A stretch of DNA of 16,521 nucleotides. Source: Fibrobacter sp. UBA1765 (GTDB lineage Bacteria; Fibrobacterota; Fibrobacteria; Fibrobacterales; Fibrobacteraceae). A program made the position numbers and the translations under genes. A model generated the notes under the pieces. The model searched no databases, had not been told where the DNA came from, and saw only the letters and a list, made by a program, of their open reading frames with translations. Of the stretch, positions 6,026 to 13,788 are shown piece after piece. Within the stretch, counting starts at the first letter, position 1. Every line of letters begins with the position of its first letter. The DNA is taken from the NCBI GenBank assembly GCA_002314675.1, contig DCGZ01000093.1, positions 1 through 16,521 of the forward strand. Direction: 5' to 3'.

Positions 6026-8194
6026 TTACTTTTTCTTCTTGTAATAGCCACCGTAATAGCCATAGTAACCATAACCATAGCCATAACCATGACGATGCCT
6101 TTCGCAATGATTTAGAGCAAAAGCCTTCGGAATATTCTTTACGCGATCAAGCGATTTTAAAGTTTCCTGAACTTCTGTAATGGAATGCTTTCCGTAATGC
6201 AAAACGAGCAATGCAAAATCAACAAGCGGATAAATCAAGGAGGTATCCGTAATCAAATTTAAAGGCGGTGTATCAACAATGACTAAGTCGTATTCACTAC
6301 GGACTTCATCCAGCAAATTCTTAAAGGCATTGCCACGGAGCAATTCGCTTGGGTAAATTTGCGTATGGCCACCACCCATAACAAACAGGTTTTCTAGCAT
6401 CCCCTGGGCAATGGCTTCTTGCCTGGTACACGTTCTCATGAGCACATTTGCCAAGCCATTATGCGTCTTGCTTTTTACACGGCCTCGACGCATATCGCCA
6501 TCTATGAGCAAAACCTTGCGCCCCATTTGAGCGGCCAAGGCAGCCAGGTTTTCGGCAACAAAGGACTTGCCCGCACCAGGAATAAGACCACTCACCAATA
6601 AGACCTGGTGTTTATCGATTGCAAAGTCTACAGCGGTCAAAAGGGAACGGAAAGCTTCTGACGCCAAATCATCAGGGTCTTCCACTACAAGGAACTGCCT
6701 ATCGGAAGAATGCCTGCGAAGTTTTTTTAGCAGCTTGTTCTTAGACTCAGGAATTTTACCATAAACACTCACACCCGTAGCATTTTCAATTTCAGAAGTA
6801 GATTCAAGGCCTCGGCGCCTAAAAATGCCGATTAATAAAAGCAGTGTTGACCCTATGCCAAGGCAAACACCCAAGCACTGAATTTCTATGCCACGCTTAT
6901 TTGGGCCCGATGGGTATTCGGGAATACGAGCATAATCAACAATGCGAACATTGCCAACTTCACCAGCGCGTACAACACGGAGCTGCTGCATATTGTTCAG
7001 CATGTTCGTGTAAAGGTTATTGTTAATAGAGACTTCTTCCTGAAGCCTTACAAGTTCCTGCTGTTTTTCTGGAATGCTCGCAAGGCTACCCTTGACCTTG
7101 CCAAGTTCCTGTTGCAAATTCTTGAGCTTGATATCGATAGTCTTGACGGTCGGATAATCTTCCTTATAAACGCGCAAGGCCTCTTTTCTTTGCTGTTCAA
7201 GTTCAGCAATCTGATTTTGCAGTTCTATACTCTTGCCCATTTTACTGCTTGTTTCGCCACCAATATCTACTGTACCTACACGACGCTGGTACTTTGCCAA
7301 ATTATATTCAGCGCTATCGAGCTTAGCCTTTACACCCGGGAGCTGTTCCTCTAAAAAGGCGAGAGTCTTTGCGGCTTCGGCACTGCGCATTTCTACGTTC
7401 TGTCGTAAATAGACATTCAAAACAGAGTTCAAGATACTTGCAGCCTTGTCTGCATACTGGTGTGTCATGGTCAAGCGCAACATTCCAGTACCACGAACAA
7501 AGACATTTGCATTCTTGCCTTCTTCACCAATTGTCAAAGAACGCGACAAGGCAGAAATTGCAGCAAGTTCGCTTTTTGAACTTAAAGAAAAAGTTTCGCC
7601 GACCCGAGCCTTCATAAGAGATATCTTTATGAAAACGGAATCCCCCTTGTATTCTGCACCAATAGTTTCACCAACAGTTCCTAGTGCAATAATGTTTCCT
7701 TTCGGTTCTACAAGCGCTATGGAATCGGCACTTATGGCTCGAGCCTTCCAGCCATAGCCAGGCAATTCCAGGTAATCCACATCCATGCGTCCTTCACGAT
7801 GCAAAATGCGGTCCTTTCGAGTGCTAATAGGAGTAGCACTATAACGCAAATGCATTTCTTCAACGACCTTGCTTAAAATCAAGCGGCTTTTGAGCAAAGT
7901 GATTTCGGCAGTTGCAGGCGTTGCGTCTTCAATAATATTGCCCAAGGAGGAATTGATCGCTGCGGCATTTTTAGAACTGCCACCCTTAATATTGATTTGT
8001 ACAAGGGCATCGCTTGTATACGTAATTGTAGCCCAATTGGCCCGGTAAAAACCGACTGCAGCGCCAATCAAGGCAAATAGCAATATTACAAACTTACCAC
8101 GCCAAAGAATCTTCAGCACGTCTATTACAGAAATGCTCTTAGGAGCATTTGTTTGCTGAGCATGAGCTTGGTTATCATTTACATTCGGGAGCAT
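6026..8194 (-). CDS. wzc: Wzc-type bacterial tyrosine autokinase / polysaccharide co-polymerase
   Basis: This 722-residue inner-membrane protein controls chain length and coordinates export with the Wza channel. Membrane segments lie at about 34-50 and 438-458. Between them are a Wzz domain and a long periplasmic coiled coil (about 270-400), and the proline motif PEYPSGP (425-431) precedes the second segment. The cytoplasmic BY-kinase domain has Walker A GLIPGAGKS (536-544), Walker A' LLIDGDMRR (562-570) and Walker B DLVIVDTPP (636-644). The C-terminus carries nine tyrosines between 704 and 718, the autophosphorylation cluster, ending in four lysines. Kinase and adaptor are in one chain, as in Proteobacteria. 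ATG 8194 has GGAA 9 bases upstream. No low-molecular-weight tyrosine phosphatase (Wzb) is seen nearby. Confidence 0.96.
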   Translation of the reverse strand: MLPNVNDNQAHAQQTNAPKSISVIDVLKILWRGKFVILLFALIGAAVGFYRANWATITYTSDALVQINIKGGSSKNAAAINSSLGNIIEDATPATAEITLLKSRLILSKVVEEMHLRYSATPISTRKDRILHREGRMDVDYLELPGYGWKARAISADSIALVEPKGNIIALGTVGETIGAEYKGDSVFIKISLMKARVGETFSLSSKSELAAISALSRSLTIGEEGKNANVFVRGTGMLRLTMTHQYADKAASILNSVLNVYLRQNVEMRSAEAAKTLAFLEEQLPGVKAKLDSAEYNLAKYQRRVGTVDIGGETSSKMGKSIELQNQIAELEQQRKEALRVYKEDYPTVKTIDIKLKNLQQELGKVKGSLASIPEKQQELVRLQEEVSINNNLYTNMLNNMQQLRVVRAGEVGNVRIVDYARIPEYPSGPNKRGIEIQCLGVCLGIGSTLLLLIGIFRRRGLESTSEIENATGVSVYGKIPESKNKLLKKLRRHSSDRQFLVVEDPDDLASEAFRSLLTAVDFAIDKHQVLLVSGLIPGAGKSFVAENLAALAAQMGRKVLLIDGDMRRGRVKSKTHNGLANVLMRTCTRQEAIAQGMLENLFVMGGGHTQIYPSELLRGNAFKNLLDEVRSEYDLVIVDTPPLNLITDTSLIYPLVDFALLVLHYGKHSITEVQETLKSLDRVKNIPKAFALNHCERHRHGYGYGYGYYGYYGGYYKKKK
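6041..6088 (-). repeat. Gly-Tyr hexanucleotide-like tract coding for the tyrosine cluster
   Basis: Codons 703-718 of the kinase gene are built of near-identical GGTTAT/GGCTAT units. The array stays in frame in steps of 3 or 6, so strand slippage would change the number of tyrosines without breaking the protein. Confidence 0.6.
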
Positions 8195-8225
8195 AGCTAC
8201 ATTCCAATTCTAAAACTATAAGTCT

Positions 8226-9362
8226 CTACCAGTCTTCCAGATTATGCTTAACAGAATGCATCAAATTGATTCCCTGCATACCGTAGTAGAATGTCTGTAC
8301 AGAAGGCAATATCTGAGACATTACACGGTTCCAGCGGGCAACGCCTGTAGCATCGACAAATACGATATCATGTGGCTTTAGCTTGAACTGGTCTCCAAAT
8401 ACAAGTGCCATCGGGTTCCTGGAATTCAAATGATATACATCAATGTGCTGCAAGTCTCCACGAATCACGTAAATACCGCGACTTTGCGCAGAAAGGGTCT
8501 GTATGCCACCGACTTCTGCCAGGGCCTGGGATAAAGTCATATCGCCATTGATAATAGGGACCGAACTTTGACGGTTTACTTCGCCAAGGACAAATACCTT
8601 GGATTTGTCATCACCCGAAACTCGAATAATATCACCATCTTGCAAAATAATATCATTTGGACCTTCGCCAAGCGGATACATGTAACGCATGTTGATATCG
8701 TATGTAACACCTTTTCGAATCAAAGAGACCCTAGTGGTATCATCAGTGCTTACACCGCCACGATTGTTAAGAGCCTCAAGGAGTGAGATCGGCTGGTCAG
8801 AAATAGGAATTACTCCGGCAAGTGCGCCAGCCCCCTGAACGAAAGCCTTTTGACTTTGGCTTGCCTGCAAATGGACTTCTATTTTAGGGTCGTTGAGCGC
8901 TGCAGAAATTCCTTTTTCAATGACATCGCGCAATTCTGTAAGAGTCATGCCAGCAGCCTTGAACTGGCCAACGTACGGGAAAAAGATTTCTCCATTTTCG
9001 TCTAGCTTAGCTTCTACCGTATTATTGCCGCGATAAGACGCAAGCGGCAAAGGAAGCTGCTGGTTTTCCCACACACAGATTTGAACAATGTCGAACTTGC
9101 CAAGCCTATAAGGTTCTTCGCTTTTTTCAAGCAATTCCTTTGGAATTTCAAACTTTACAGGAGTCGTATCGATCATCGAAACCAGGGTTGCAGGGGTAAT
9201 GCTTTGCAAATGCACTTCTGCGCCATGGAACACAGCCAACGTATCGACGGTTCCATCTTCCTTTGAGCGTTCGCCAAGATACATGCCTGGAGCAAAGTAG
9301 CACGCAGACATTATCAAAGGCAAAAATGCAACCAAAAAACTTTTCAATACAAACTTAAACAC
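8226..9362 (-). CDS. wza: Wza-like outer-membrane polysaccharide export lipoprotein
   Basis: The 378-residue protein is nearly the length of E. coli Wza (379) and would form the octameric outer-membrane channel for capsule. A short signal peptide ends in LIMSAC, with Cys21 as the lipidation site (Met at -3 is slightly unusual). A Poly_export domain follows (about 85-165: YRLGKFDIVQICVWEN, then GEIFFPYVGQFKAAGMT), then two SLBB-like domains (about 170-250 and 255-340; VFVLGEVNRQSSVPI starts the second). The tail VARWNRVMSQILPS to the final Trp matches the amphipathic helix that crosses the outer membrane in Wza. The start is GTG at 9362; an in-frame stop lies just upstream, and the GGAG at 9375-9378 is 12 bases away, rather far. 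It precedes the Wzc gene by 31 bases, the usual pair. Confidence 0.95.
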   Translation of the reverse strand: MFKFVLKSFLVAFLPLIMSACYFAPGMYLGERSKEDGTVDTLAVFHGAEVHLQSITPATLVSMIDTTPVKFEIPKELLEKSEEPYRLGKFDIVQICVWENQQLPLPLASYRGNNTVEAKLDENGEIFFPYVGQFKAAGMTLTELRDVIEKGISAALNDPKIEVHLQASQSQKAFVQGAGALAGVIPISDQPISLLEALNNRGGVSTDDTTRVSLIRKGVTYDINMRYMYPLGEGPNDIILQDGDIIRVSGDDKSKVFVLGEVNRQSSVPIINGDMTLSQALAEVGGIQTLSAQSRGIYVIRGDLQHIDVYHLNSRNPMALVFGDQFKLKPHDIVFVDATGVARWNRVMSQILPSVQTFYYGMQGINLMHSVKHNLEDW

Positions 9363-9396
9363 TAGCTAGCAAAGCTCCATTTATTCATGTATACTT

Positions 9397-10563
9397 TTAC
9401 TTTGTTTCATCCTTGTAGAATGGTATCAATTCCACACGACGGTTCTGGGCACGTCCCTTAGCAGTCTTGTTATCGGCAACAGGCTGTTCTTGGCCATACC
9501 CTGCAGAGCGCACACGCGTAGAATCAATGCCATGGGCAACAAGGTAATCCAAAACAGACTTAGCTCGATCTTCAGAAAGAATCTTGTTCTTTGCTGGCTT
9601 GCCCACATTATCTGTGTGGCCCTGGATTTCAAGATTTACATTGTCAAATTCCTTAAGCAAGGCGACAATGTCGTCAAGGGTCGGCGTAGAGTTCTGCGTA
9701 AGCTCTGCCGAGCCGGTCTTAAAGTTGATACCCTTGCGGAGCAAGTTCAAGTCCTGTTTCTTGTTTAAAGGACAACCGACGCTATCGACCTTTACGCCAA
9801 GCAATGTGTTCGGGCACTCGTCCTTCGGGTTTATAACGCCATCGCGGTCATCATCGATCGTGCAACCGACGCTGTCTACGGCATAGCCTTCCGGAGTATT
9901 CGGGCATTCGTCCTTATCGTCATAGACACCATCCTTGTCGGTATCAAACGGGCAGCCCACACTATCGACCATTACGCCAAGCAATGTGTTCGGGCACTCG
10001 TCCTTGCCATCGTATACGCCATCCTTGTCGGTATCCTTCGGGCAGCCACGAATGTCTACGACAATGCCTTCTGGGGTATTCGGGCACTTGTCGAATTCAT
10101 CGAACACGCCATCCTTGTCGGCATCGCGGGGGCAACCATTGACATCTACCTGATGGATATCCGAGGATGTTCCCGGGCACTTGTCACGATCATCCGAGAC
10201 TCCATCCTTATCGGAATCTACAGGACAGCCAACGCTATCTACCTTGACACTATCTGGAGTGTTCGGGCAAACATCCTTGTCGTCTGAAACGCCGTCCTTA
10301 TCGGAATCTACGGGGCAACCAACGGAGTCAATCATGATAAACCTTGGAGTGTTTGCGCACTTGTCCAAGGAATCGGCAATGCCATCCTGGTCCGCATCGT
10401 TTTCGAACGAATACTCGGCATTCCTGACTTTGCCATTAAGATGCTTCTTGATACTTTCTATTGAATCGGCCTTTGCCTTGGCTTTAGCATCGTCCTGCAC
10501 TTGTGCAGCAAATGCACAAGTACAAGCTAATGCAAGTAGAACAATCAACTGCGGAATTTTCAT
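9397..10563 (-). CDS. OmpA-family protein with seven thrombospondin type-3 repeats
   Basis: The 388-residue secreted protein has a signal peptide (1 to about 19, cleavage near CAFA), a short charged linker, seven Ca2+-binding TSP3 repeats of about 30 residues (56-266; pattern DxDxDGxxDxxDxCP) and a C-terminal OmpA domain (about 270-382). The latter holds GHTDNVG (315-321) and NRRVEL (374-379), whose Asp318 and Arg bind meso-diaminopimelate of peptidoglycan. Unlike its upstream paralogue it has no beta-barrel, so it is probably periplasmic; LALAC at 10-14 is a poor lipobox, but lipidation is not excluded. ATG 10563 has GGAGG 4 bases upstream and lies 12 bases after the upstream stop. Likely a cell-wall tether or spacer for the export locus. 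Confidence 0.93.
   Translation of the reverse strand: MKIPQLIVLLALACTCAFAAQVQDDAKAKAKADSIESIKKHLNGKVRNAEYSFENDADQDGIADSLDKCANTPRFIMIDSVGCPVDSDKDGVSDDKDVCPNTPDSVKVDSVGCPVDSDKDGVSDDRDKCPGTSSDIHQVDVNGCPRDADKDGVFDEFDKCPNTPEGIVVDIRGCPKDTDKDGVYDGKDECPNTLLGVMVDSVGCPFDTDKDGVYDDKDECPNTPEGYAVDSVGCTIDDDRDGVINPKDECPNTLLGVKVDSVGCPLNKKQDLNLLRKGINFKTGSAELTQNSTPTLDDIVALLKEFDNVNLEIQGHTDNVGKPAKNKILSEDRAKSVLDYLVAHGIDSTRVRSAGYGQEQPVADNKTAKGRAQNRRVELIPFYKDETK
9766..10398 (-). repeat. seven tandem TSP3-coding repeats of about 90 bases
   Basis: Codons 56-266 of the smaller OmpA-like gene repeat with a 30-codon period, except the third unit, which has 31. Each unit codes DxDxDGxxDxxDxCPNTPxG-x4-VDSVGCP-like sequence with paired cysteines. 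Confidence 0.9.
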
Positions 10564-10575
10564 AAGACCTCCGCT

Positions 10576-12726
10576 TTACTGTTCATCTGCTTCTGGAGGT
10601 GTTGCGAACTGGATATCCGGAGATACCGTCACAGAATCTACAGGAACGCCGTTTGCCGTTGTGGCAATAGAATCGCTTGGAGCCTTGCTTGCAAACGGAA
10701 CAAGCTCTACGCGACGGTTCATTTGGCGACCTTCCTTGGTTCCGTTATCGGCTATCGGCTTGGTTTCACCGTAACCTGCGGCACGGAGACGTTCTGCCTG
10801 GATATCCTTTGTAAGCAAGTAGTTCATTGCAGAATTTGCGCGGTTTTCAGAAAGCTTCTGGTTCGATTCATCTCTACCGACACTATCTGTATGGCCCTGA
10901 ATTTCAAGGTTCAACGATGCTTCTTCTTGCAAGAGGGTTGCAAGCGTATCAAGAACCTTGAACGAAGACCTGGCAAGCTTTGCAGAACCGGTCTTGAAGA
11001 GAATACCCTTCTTGAGCAGGTTGAGCTTCTTGGTTACACGAATGGAGCAGCCGACCTTGTCAACCTTGTCGCCAAGCGGAGTATCCGGGCACTGGTCGTT
11101 CGGGTCAAGAACGCCGTCCTTATCGGTATCAAGCGGGCAACCAACCGTATCTACAGGAGTTCCCTCCGGTGTATTCGGGCACAGATCCTTATAATCGTAT
11201 ACGCCATCCTTGTCTGTATCTGGCGGGCAGCCAAGGCTATCGACAATTACGCCTTCCGGTGTATTCGGACACTTGTCACGGTAATCTGGGACAAGATCCT
11301 TATCGGCATCTGGCGGGCAACCGACACTATCAACCTGGATACCTTCCGGTGTATTCGGGCACTGGTCGTAAACATCAAATACGCCATCCTTATCGTAATC
11401 AAGCGGGCAACCATAAGCATCGACAGTAACACCCTGCGGAGTATTCGGGCACTTATCCTTATAATCGTAAACCTTGTCGCCATCGGCATCAAACGGACAG
11501 CCTACGCTATCCACTTCTACGCCAATCGGGCCATTCGGGCAATGGTCAGCAACATCAGGAACGCCGTCAAAGTCATGGTCAGCAGGGCAATCACAACATT
11601 CTGTTGTAGGTTCTGGAGCACCACCGAAGTGAATGGAAACATCCCAGTGCGCTGCATAGTACGGAGTTGCAGCAATCTTGTATTCAGAGGTAACATCTTC
11701 ACCATGGTAACCACTCTTGCGGTAAATCATGCGGTCGTGGCTCGTATTGCGGTCATAGTCAAATAGCAAGTATGCAAATGTTTTTGCAGAAAGGTCAAAA
11801 GCCAAGGTCATGTCGAAATTCTTGGCAACAGTGAATGTTACACCGCCGGTCGTAATAATCGGGTCAAGGTCAAACGGCATGCGTTCGAGTTCTGTCTTTT
11901 GAAAACGGGTTTCGCCATGGAGTTCAACAAACCACTTTTCTTCTACGTCCTTAAGAAGCAAAGGCTTTGACGGCAAGAAGTCAATGCCAGTACCCCAAAT
12001 AAGCGTATTTGCGCCATAACCCGTAGCCAAGGCCATACCAATGTAGTTGTTCCAGCGAAGTGGAGCATAGCCCTTCTTTTTAAAGTCAAGGGTTGCGATA
12101 CCCACAGGGATTGCCACAAGGTCACCGGCACTGAACGGATCGGTATACCCATTAGGGTTAATATACCATGGATGGCGAGGGCGCATGCCGTAACCACTTT
12201 CACCGGTCGGAATATCCAATTCAAAATAGAATGCAAGTGCAAGCAAGGATTCTTCTGGAACAAGTTCTGTACGGATCTTGGTCCAGATACCCAGGTCGCC
12301 AAAGCCGCTTGCCCAAAGTTCCGCTTCACCGGCACCGTTTGGCTTACCAAGCAATTCACCTACAGAAGCTGCCAGGTCGCCATAGTAAGGCAAGTAGGCA
12401 CCGACATCGACATTCTTAGAAATACCGATGCCCATGTACATGACAAGGTCAAGCGAGGGAGCTAGCGCGCCGACCTTATAACGACCTTCACCACCGGTAA
12501 TACCGATATTTGCGTTATCGTGAACTTCGTAATAACGGTCGCCAGCATATGCATAGGAGTCGAATGTGCCGTAGCCAGCACCACCTACAACCAAGCCCCA
12601 CTTGCCCAAGGTATAGGCATTATACTGGTGCACGCCATCAGAGCCACCACGTATGCCAGCCTGAGCTAAAACCAAGGTAGTCGTAAACAATACTACCGTC
12701 GCGATTTTGCAAAAGAATTTTTCCAT
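10576..12726 (-). CDS. outer-membrane beta-barrel protein with six TSP3 repeats and OmpA domain
   Basis: This 716-residue protein heads the operon. A signal peptide ends near LAQA (residue 23). Residues about 24-370 are rich in aromatic and glycine residues in alternating strands (GKWGLVVGGAGYGTF, GISKNVDVGAYLPYYG, NFDMTLAFDLSAKTFAYLLF) and look like an outer-membrane beta-barrel. ECCDCPAD (376-383) leads into six exact 30-residue TSP3 repeats (383-562), then the OmpA peptidoglycan-binding domain (about 565-680; GHTDSVG at 611-617, NRRVEL at 670-675). A Ser/Pro/Ala-rich tail of about 36 residues ends it. ATG 12726 has GAGG 7 bases upstream. Likely links outer membrane to cell wall; a special role in polysaccharide export is suggested only by the operon. 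Similar proteins are abundant in Fibrobacter outer membranes. Confidence 0.93.
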   Translation of the reverse strand: MEKFFCKIATVVLFTTTLVLAQAGIRGGSDGVHQYNAYTLGKWGLVVGGAGYGTFDSYAYAGDRYYEVHDNANIGITGGEGRYKVGALAPSLDLVMYMGIGISKNVDVGAYLPYYGDLAASVGELLGKPNGAGEAELWASGFGDLGIWTKIRTELVPEESLLALAFYFELDIPTGESGYGMRPRHPWYINPNGYTDPFSAGDLVAIPVGIATLDFKKKGYAPLRWNNYIGMALATGYGANTLIWGTGIDFLPSKPLLLKDVEEKWFVELHGETRFQKTELERMPFDLDPIITTGGVTFTVAKNFDMTLAFDLSAKTFAYLLFDYDRNTSHDRMIYRKSGYHGEDVTSEYKIAATPYYAAHWDVSIHFGGAPEPTTECCDCPADHDFDGVPDVADHCPNGPIGVEVDSVGCPFDADGDKVYDYKDKCPNTPQGVTVDAYGCPLDYDKDGVFDVYDQCPNTPEGIQVDSVGCPPDADKDLVPDYRDKCPNTPEGVIVDSLGCPPDTDKDGVYDYKDLCPNTPEGTPVDTVGCPLDTDKDGVLDPNDQCPDTPLGDKVDKVGCSIRVTKKLNLLKKGILFKTGSAKLARSSFKVLDTLATLLQEEASLNLEIQGHTDSVGRDESNQKLSENRANSAMNYLLTKDIQAERLRAAGYGETKPIADNGTKEGRQMNRRVELVPFASKAPSDSIATTANGVPVDSVTVSPDIQFATPPEADEQ
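11041..11580 (-). repeat. six tandem TSP3-coding repeats of exactly 90 bases
   Basis: Codons 383-562 form six units of exactly 30 codons (unit starts at residues 383, 413, 443, 473, 503 and 533). The protein repeat is Ca2+-binding DxDxDG; the strict spacing suggests recent expansion or gene conversion. Confidence 0.9.
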
Positions 12727-12775
12727 AGTCTTGCCTCACAATAATGACACAATTTTTCCAATTTCGAAAAAAACG

Positions 12776-12792
12776 TGACATTTTCATGACAT
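12776..12792. repeat. direct repeat TGACAT, 11-base spacing
   Basis: TGACAT occurs at 12776-12781 and 12787-12792, one helical turn apart, with a related TGACAC at 12745-12750 and GACAT at 12850-12854. All lie in the presumed leader of the minus-strand operon; a regulator site is possible but unproven. Confidence 0.3.
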
Positions 12793-12875
12793 CTTTTGTA
12801 AAATAGAAATTTTCTTTTTTGAGTCTCTTTTTTTTGTAAACAAAAAAACGACATAATGCGAGTTTAACGAGAATT

Positions 12876-12897
12876 TTATTGAATTATAATTCAATAA
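12876..12897. repeat. 22-base perfect palindrome in the divergent intergenic region
   Basis: TTATTGAATTA is followed directly by its reverse complement TAATTCAATAA. The centre contains TATAAT on both strands, so a protein bound here would cover the -10 box of the minus-strand operon and possibly of the plus-strand pair. Confidence 0.6.
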
Positions 12898-12911
12898 TAA
12901 TCATAAAACAA
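12883..12911 (-). promoter_or_regulatory. sigma-70-like promoter of the polysaccharide/OmpA operon
   Basis: On the minus strand TTGTTT (12906-12911), a 17-base spacer and a perfect TATAAT (12883-12888) form a good promoter. Transcription would start near 12876 and leave a leader of about 150 bases before ATG 12726. The -10 box lies in the 22-base palindrome. Confidence 0.5.
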
Positions 12912-12951
12912 TAACCTACGCCTTTCAAAAGCCATTTATTTTATTTAGGCG

Positions 12952-12972
12952 CAAATTTCTAAATTTGTACGC
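12952..12972 (+). promoter_or_regulatory. start region of the phosphatase gene: small inverted repeat, no ribosome-binding site
   Basis: CAAATTT-CT-AAATTTG (12952-12967) sits just before ATG 12973, and no Shine-Dalgarno sequence is present. TAAATTTG (12960-12967) fits the TAnnTTTG -7 box known from Bacteroidetes, which would give a leaderless or nearly leaderless mRNA; no matching TTTG -33 box is seen. A TATAAT at 12885-12890 is the alternative promoter. Confidence 0.3.
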
Positions 12973-13776
12973 ATGAAAGATCTTGATTTAAAGCACATTA
13001 TAGCATCTATTGAACCAATTGTCCGCGAGGCGGGCCTTACGGCACTCAGTTTGCAAGATAACCTAGGCGATATCAAATACAAAACTGCCAAGGACGTTGT
13101 AACTGCAGCAGACATTGCAAGCGAAAAGATTATTGTTGAAGGTATCCAAAAGGCGTTCCCGACGCACTCCATTCGAACTGAAGAAGCGGGCGTTGTTTCT
13201 TTGCCTGGCGCAGACCCCGATATTTTATGGGTCATAGACCCTGTAGACGGTACGGTGAACTTTAGCCGTGGCATTCCTTTTTGGGGAGTTTCCGCAGGTT
13301 TGCAAGTTTGCGGGAAATCGGTCGGCGCAGTCTGCTTTTTGCCAAGGCTAGGCGAAATGTATCTAGCTTACAAAGATGGCGGAGCTTACCTGAACGGAAA
13401 GCGAATTCACGTAAGCGATACAAGCGACATAGCTCATGCCATCGTTACAAACGGCGACTTTAACGTTGGCATTCCAGAAAAAATCAACCAACAAAATTCA
13501 AAGAACTTTAGCGCTGAAGCTGCGGCATGCATGCGCGTGAAATGCTACGGTTCTGCAGTTGCAGAAGGCTGTTCCCTTGCATGCGGCCGCTTTGACGGTT
13601 TTGTCATGACCATGAGCTACCCGTGGGATATTACAGGCATCGCTTGCATTATAGAAGAAGCCGGTGGCAAGGCTACGCATATTGACGGTACAGACATGCA
13701 GTTTGTAGATGCAGAGCAAGTGCTGTTTAGCAATGGCATTTTGCATAACGAGCTTGTAAAAGTTCTTAACGGTTAA
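12973..13776 (+). CDS. inositol monophosphatase family phosphatase
   Basis: The 267-residue protein belongs to the Mg2+-dependent, Li+-sensitive phosphatase fold (SuhB, HisN, CysQ). Metal ligands are in place: RTEEAG (68-73, Glu70/Glu71), WVIDPVDGTVNF (86-97, Asp89 and Asp92) and YPWDITGIACIIEEAGG (216-232, Asp219). The CYGSAVAEGCSLACGRFDGF block (191-210) is the usual substrate-side motif. Length is normal. The substrate may be inositol phosphate, histidinol phosphate or 3'-phosphoadenosine phosphate; sequence alone does not decide, and no his or cys genes are near. It is the first gene of a plus-strand pair, 12 bases before the U32 gene, and is divergent from the capsule operon. Confidence 0.93.
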   Translation: MKDLDLKHIIASIEPIVREAGLTALSLQDNLGDIKYKTAKDVVTAADIASEKIIVEGIQKAFPTHSIRTEEAGVVSLPGADPDILWVIDPVDGTVNFSRGIPFWGVSAGLQVCGKSVGAVCFLPRLGEMYLAYKDGGAYLNGKRIHVSDTSDIAHAIVTNGDFNVGIPEKINQQNSKNFSAEAAACMRVKCYGSAVAEGCSLACGRFDGFVMTMSYPWDITGIACIIEEAGGKATHIDGTDMQFVDAEQVLFSNGILHNELVKVLNG

Positions 13777-13788
13777 GTTGGAGAATCC

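Noticed and set aside
9766..10398. Regular repeats suggesting a CRISPR array
   Set aside because: Units are 90 bases without alternating unique spacers, and they code for conserved Ca2+-binding protein repeats.
10181..10774. Plus-strand open frame rich in Ser/Pro/Thr repeats
   Set aside because: Mirror image of the TSP3-coding DNA and crosses the boundary of two well-supported minus-strand genes.
10723..11766. Long plus-strand open frame (347 codons) opposite the TSP3 repeats
   Set aside because: It is the antisense of the periodic 90-base repeats, which keep stops away in several frames; its protein shows only repeat-derived residues, no start signal and no known domain.
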